Origin: an uncultured Anaerolineaceae bacterium | Lineage (GTDB): Bacteria > Chloroflexota > Anaerolineae > Promineifilales > Promineifilaceae | Direction of reading: 5' to 3' | Length of the DNA: 7,066 bases | Assembly (NCBI GenBank): GCA_937967805.1 | Contig: CALBTC010000405.1 | Location: forward strand, 1 to 7,066 | Part shown: piece after piece, positions 5,986 through 7,066 of the stretch | How the letters are laid out: every line of letters starts with the position of its first letter | Position numbering within the stretch: position 1 is the stretch's first letter | The notes under the pieces: model-generated | The model's database searches: none | The model's input: the letters and a program-made list of their open reading frames with translations, nothing else | Told to the model about the DNA's origin: nothing | Position numbers and translations under genes: made by a program

Positions 5986-5994
5986 ATTAAAGCA
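5986..5994 (-). promoter_or_regulatory. Extended -10 promoter of the GNAT gene, near-leaderless
   Basis: Minus strand TGCTTTAAT (TGn plus TTTAAT, 5 of 6 to TATAAT) ends 11 nt before the ATG at 5974. Transcription starting 6-7 nt after it would give a leader of only 4-5 nt, consistent with no Shine-Dalgarno. The divergent promoter has the same 11-nt spacing. Confidence 0.45.
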
Positions 5995-6043
5995 AGCTCA
6001 ACTCGCGGGCGATGGCCTGGGTACGGCCGTTTCGCCAAAAGAT

Positions 6044-6052
6044 TGCTAAAAT
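6044..6052 (+). promoter_or_regulatory. Extended -10 promoter of the membrane-protein gene, near-leaderless
   Basis: TGCTAAAAT, identical to the element at 2550-2558, ends 11 nt before ATG 6064. The 11 bases between (AGTCCGCTAAC) contain no Shine-Dalgarno. The predicted leader is 4-5 nt. An ACGGCCGT palindrome at 6023-6030 lies between this element and the divergent GNAT promoter and is the only intergenic copy of that octamer in the window. Confidence 0.45.
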
Positions 6053-6063
6053 AGTCCGCTAAC

Positions 6064-6969
6064 ATGAGTAGAAACAAAACGGCCGAATTCCTCGGCAACG
6101 AATACAGTTGGAACAAAGCCAGTCTGGAGCTGCACGACGTGCAGCCGCTGTTTGGCGGCGTGGTTGTGCGACTGCCCGGCTGGAGCCACAGCCAGGCGTT
6201 TGTCAGCCGCATCGCCCCGGACGGCACAGAAACAAAGTACAAGCTGCCCCTGAAATGGACCAATGGCGAGAAGCAGCAGCTCGTACGTTTGTGTGTAGAG
6301 CACGATTTTCTCACCATCCAGCCAAAAGAGCGACCCGGCATTCCCGACGAGGCCCGCCCCAGCCTCACCCTGGGCAACAGCAAGCAAGAAAGCTACACTG
6401 TGGCCAAGTGGGCCGGCGTAGCTGACGCCCGCTTTGACGCCATCTACCACGTCCTGCTGGCCCTGGCCGAGCGCACGCAGGATTTGCAGCCAATCAAGCC
6501 GCGCTTTAATATCTGGCAAAAGGGGGTGACGATTGCTGGCGTTTTGGCCGTTGTGCTGCTGCTCATCTGGCCGGCCTTCGCTCTGGCCCAGCCGCTGGTG
6601 GCAGCTCAATGGCCCGATCAATTTGGCCTGCTTTTCTTCGGGCTTGTGCTGCTGGCGGCGCTGCTGCTCATCGTTATGCGTGGATTGGCCGGTTTGGAGC
6701 GCAAGAAAGCCAGATGGAACCGCACCTACACACATTTATGGGTAGTTGGCATCGTAAACCTGCTCTTTTTTGTGACGGGAATTTGCTTGTTTGGCTTGGG
6801 GGAAACGGCCGTCTCCCTTTGGCGAACTGATTCACTGCTGGCAGTTGAGGATGAGCGGCAGCTTTATGCGGTGGTGGGGTATACGGCCGTGTTCGCCGCC
6901 GGTCTGGTGCTGTTGGCGGCCGGCCCCATCATGCCCCGCCTGCTCAACCTGATTGATGAACGGTTTTAG
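6064..6969 (+). CDS. Four-helix membrane protein with N-terminal soluble domain, function unknown
   Basis: This encodes 301 residues, not recognised as a named family. Residues 1-145 are soluble and mixed alpha/beta: paired strands around FGGVVVRLPGW (30-40) and FVSRIAPDGT (46-55), a helix EKQQLVRLCVEHDFLTI (69-85), then PGIPDEARPSLTLG (91-104), a strand and a closing helix (122-138). This layout loosely resembles small emfourin-like inhibitor domains (strand hairpin, helix ending in F.L, PD..., strand), but that is only a pattern impression. Four transmembrane helices follow at about 154-176, 186-206, 225-247 and 267-289, with a basic loop (LERKKARWNR, 211-220) between TM2 and TM3 that should be cytoplasmic. 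That places the N-domain and C-terminus also in the cytoplasm. No enzyme motif is visible. A GTG-started gene follows 19 bp on and is probably co-transcribed. Confidence 0.88.
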   Translation: MSRNKTAEFLGNEYSWNKASLELHDVQPLFGGVVVRLPGWSHSQAFVSRIAPDGTETKYKLPLKWTNGEKQQLVRLCVEHDFLTIQPKERPGIPDEARPSLTLGNSKQESYTVAKWAGVADARFDAIYHVLLALAERTQDLQPIKPRFNIWQKGVTIAGVLAVVLLLIWPAFALAQPLVAAQWPDQFGLLFFGLVLLAALLLIVMRGLAGLERKKARWNRTYTHLWVVGIVNLLFFVTGICLFGLGETAVSLWRTDSLLAVEDERQLYAVVGYTAVFAAGLVLLAAGPIMPRLLNLIDERF

Positions 6970-6988
6970 GAACCTGTAGGAGTTTATT

Positions 6989-7066
6989 GTGTACCGACGT
7001 GATTACATTATCTCGACTTTATCCATTTCACCTGGCGTAACAGATAGTTTCGACCAGACCAGGCAA
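6989..7066 (+). CDS. Start of an unidentified gene, cut by the window end
   Basis: GTG 6989 is preceded by GTAGGAG (6976-6982) at 6 nt, a good ribosome binding site. The frame (26 codons: MYRRDYIISTLSISPGVTDS and on) stays open to the edge. Its strand, the 19-bp gap after the membrane-protein gene and the Shine-Dalgarno support co-transcription with it. Too little sequence is present to assign a family. Confidence 0.6.
   Translation, partial: MYRRDYIISTLSISPGVTDSFDQTRQ

Larger units (their letters stand above)
622..6890. repeat. Dispersed highly iterated palindrome ACGGCCGT, 14 exact copies
   Basis: Exact copies start at 622, 2107, 2161, 2176, 2804, 3323, 3488, 3588, 4574, 5121, 5240, 6023, 6805 and 6883. 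The octamer is its own reverse complement. Chance predicts about 0.1 copies in a window this size at equal base use and about 0.2 at 60% GC. Thirteen copies are inside genes: eleven are read Thr-Ala-Val and two Asn-Gly-Arg. The one at 6023 is intergenic. Flanking bases vary, so the unit is the octamer itself. None occurs in the lipoprotein gene, the acetyltransferase gene or the kinase-like first 158 bp. Confidence 0.85.

Noticed and set aside
6046..6735. Minus-strand frame of 229 codons opposite the membrane protein
   Set aside because: It is antisense to a frame with clean transmembrane helices and two TAV octamers in phase; its own translation shows no fold-like pattern.
1..7066. CRISPR array, tRNA/rRNA, insertion sequence or attachment site
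   Set aside because: No regularly spaced long repeats, cloverleaf-like sequence, transposase motif or terminal inverted repeats were seen. The only frequent repeat is the 8-bp palindrome.

Overview
The window is moderately to strongly GC-rich, compactly coded bacterial DNA. Four things suggest Chloroflexota (Anaerolineae-like): an FAD oxidoreductase of the phytoene-dehydrogenase-like class, a NarL-type response regulator placed upstream of a Cache-HAMP-GAF-HisKA_3 kinase, several genes with no Shine-Dalgarno but an extended -10 element very close to the start codon, and heavy use of one palindromic octamer. The phylum is an inference from style, not from a marker gene.

Layout. 1-917 (minus): a reading frame open at the left edge. 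Its first ~253 residues are an FAD-dependent oxidoreductase; it then switches abruptly into a Ser/Thr-kinase catalytic-loop sequence. This is either a gene fusion or, more likely, an assembly or recombination junction near base 158. 918-1275: non-coding apart from a promoter, a possible membrane-gene remnant, and an intrinsic terminator for the next gene. 1276-2393 (minus): a two-gene operon of a receiver-only response regulator followed by a lipoprotein whose Shine-Dalgarno overlaps the regulator's stop codon. 2394-2605: a divergent control region with a perfect 7-2-7 inverted repeat, an 8-bp tandem repeat and an extended -10. 2606-5311 (plus): a NarL-family response regulator and its membrane histidine kinase. 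5292-5375: the first ~27 codons of a DinB-like gene with an intact ribosome binding site, overlapping the kinase end and cut off where the convergent GNAT gene begins. 5372-5974 (minus): a GNAT acetyltransferase. 5975-6063: a short divergent promoter region with two extended -10 elements, each exactly 11 nt from its ATG. 6064-6969 (plus): a four-helix membrane protein with an N-terminal soluble domain, followed 19 bp later by a GTG-started gene that runs off the window.

How the genes fit together. The centre is a two-component locus with one sensor kinase, one DNA-binding regulator and one output-less receiver read divergently. The kinase should sense a signal outside the membrane through its Cache-like domain and phosphorylate Asp55 of the NarL-type regulator. 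The receiver-only protein could compete for phosphate, and the lipoprotein translated with it sits on the outer face of the membrane where the kinase sensor also lies. The 7-2-7 dyad in the leader of the receiver gene has the geometry of a NarL-class operator and could tie the two arms together.

The most striking sequence-level signal is the octamer ACGGCCGT: 14 exact copies in 7 kb where roughly 0.1-0.2 are expected. Eleven of the 13 coding copies are read in the same phase as Thr-Ala-Val. It behaves like a highly iterated palindrome comparable to cyanobacterial HIP1.
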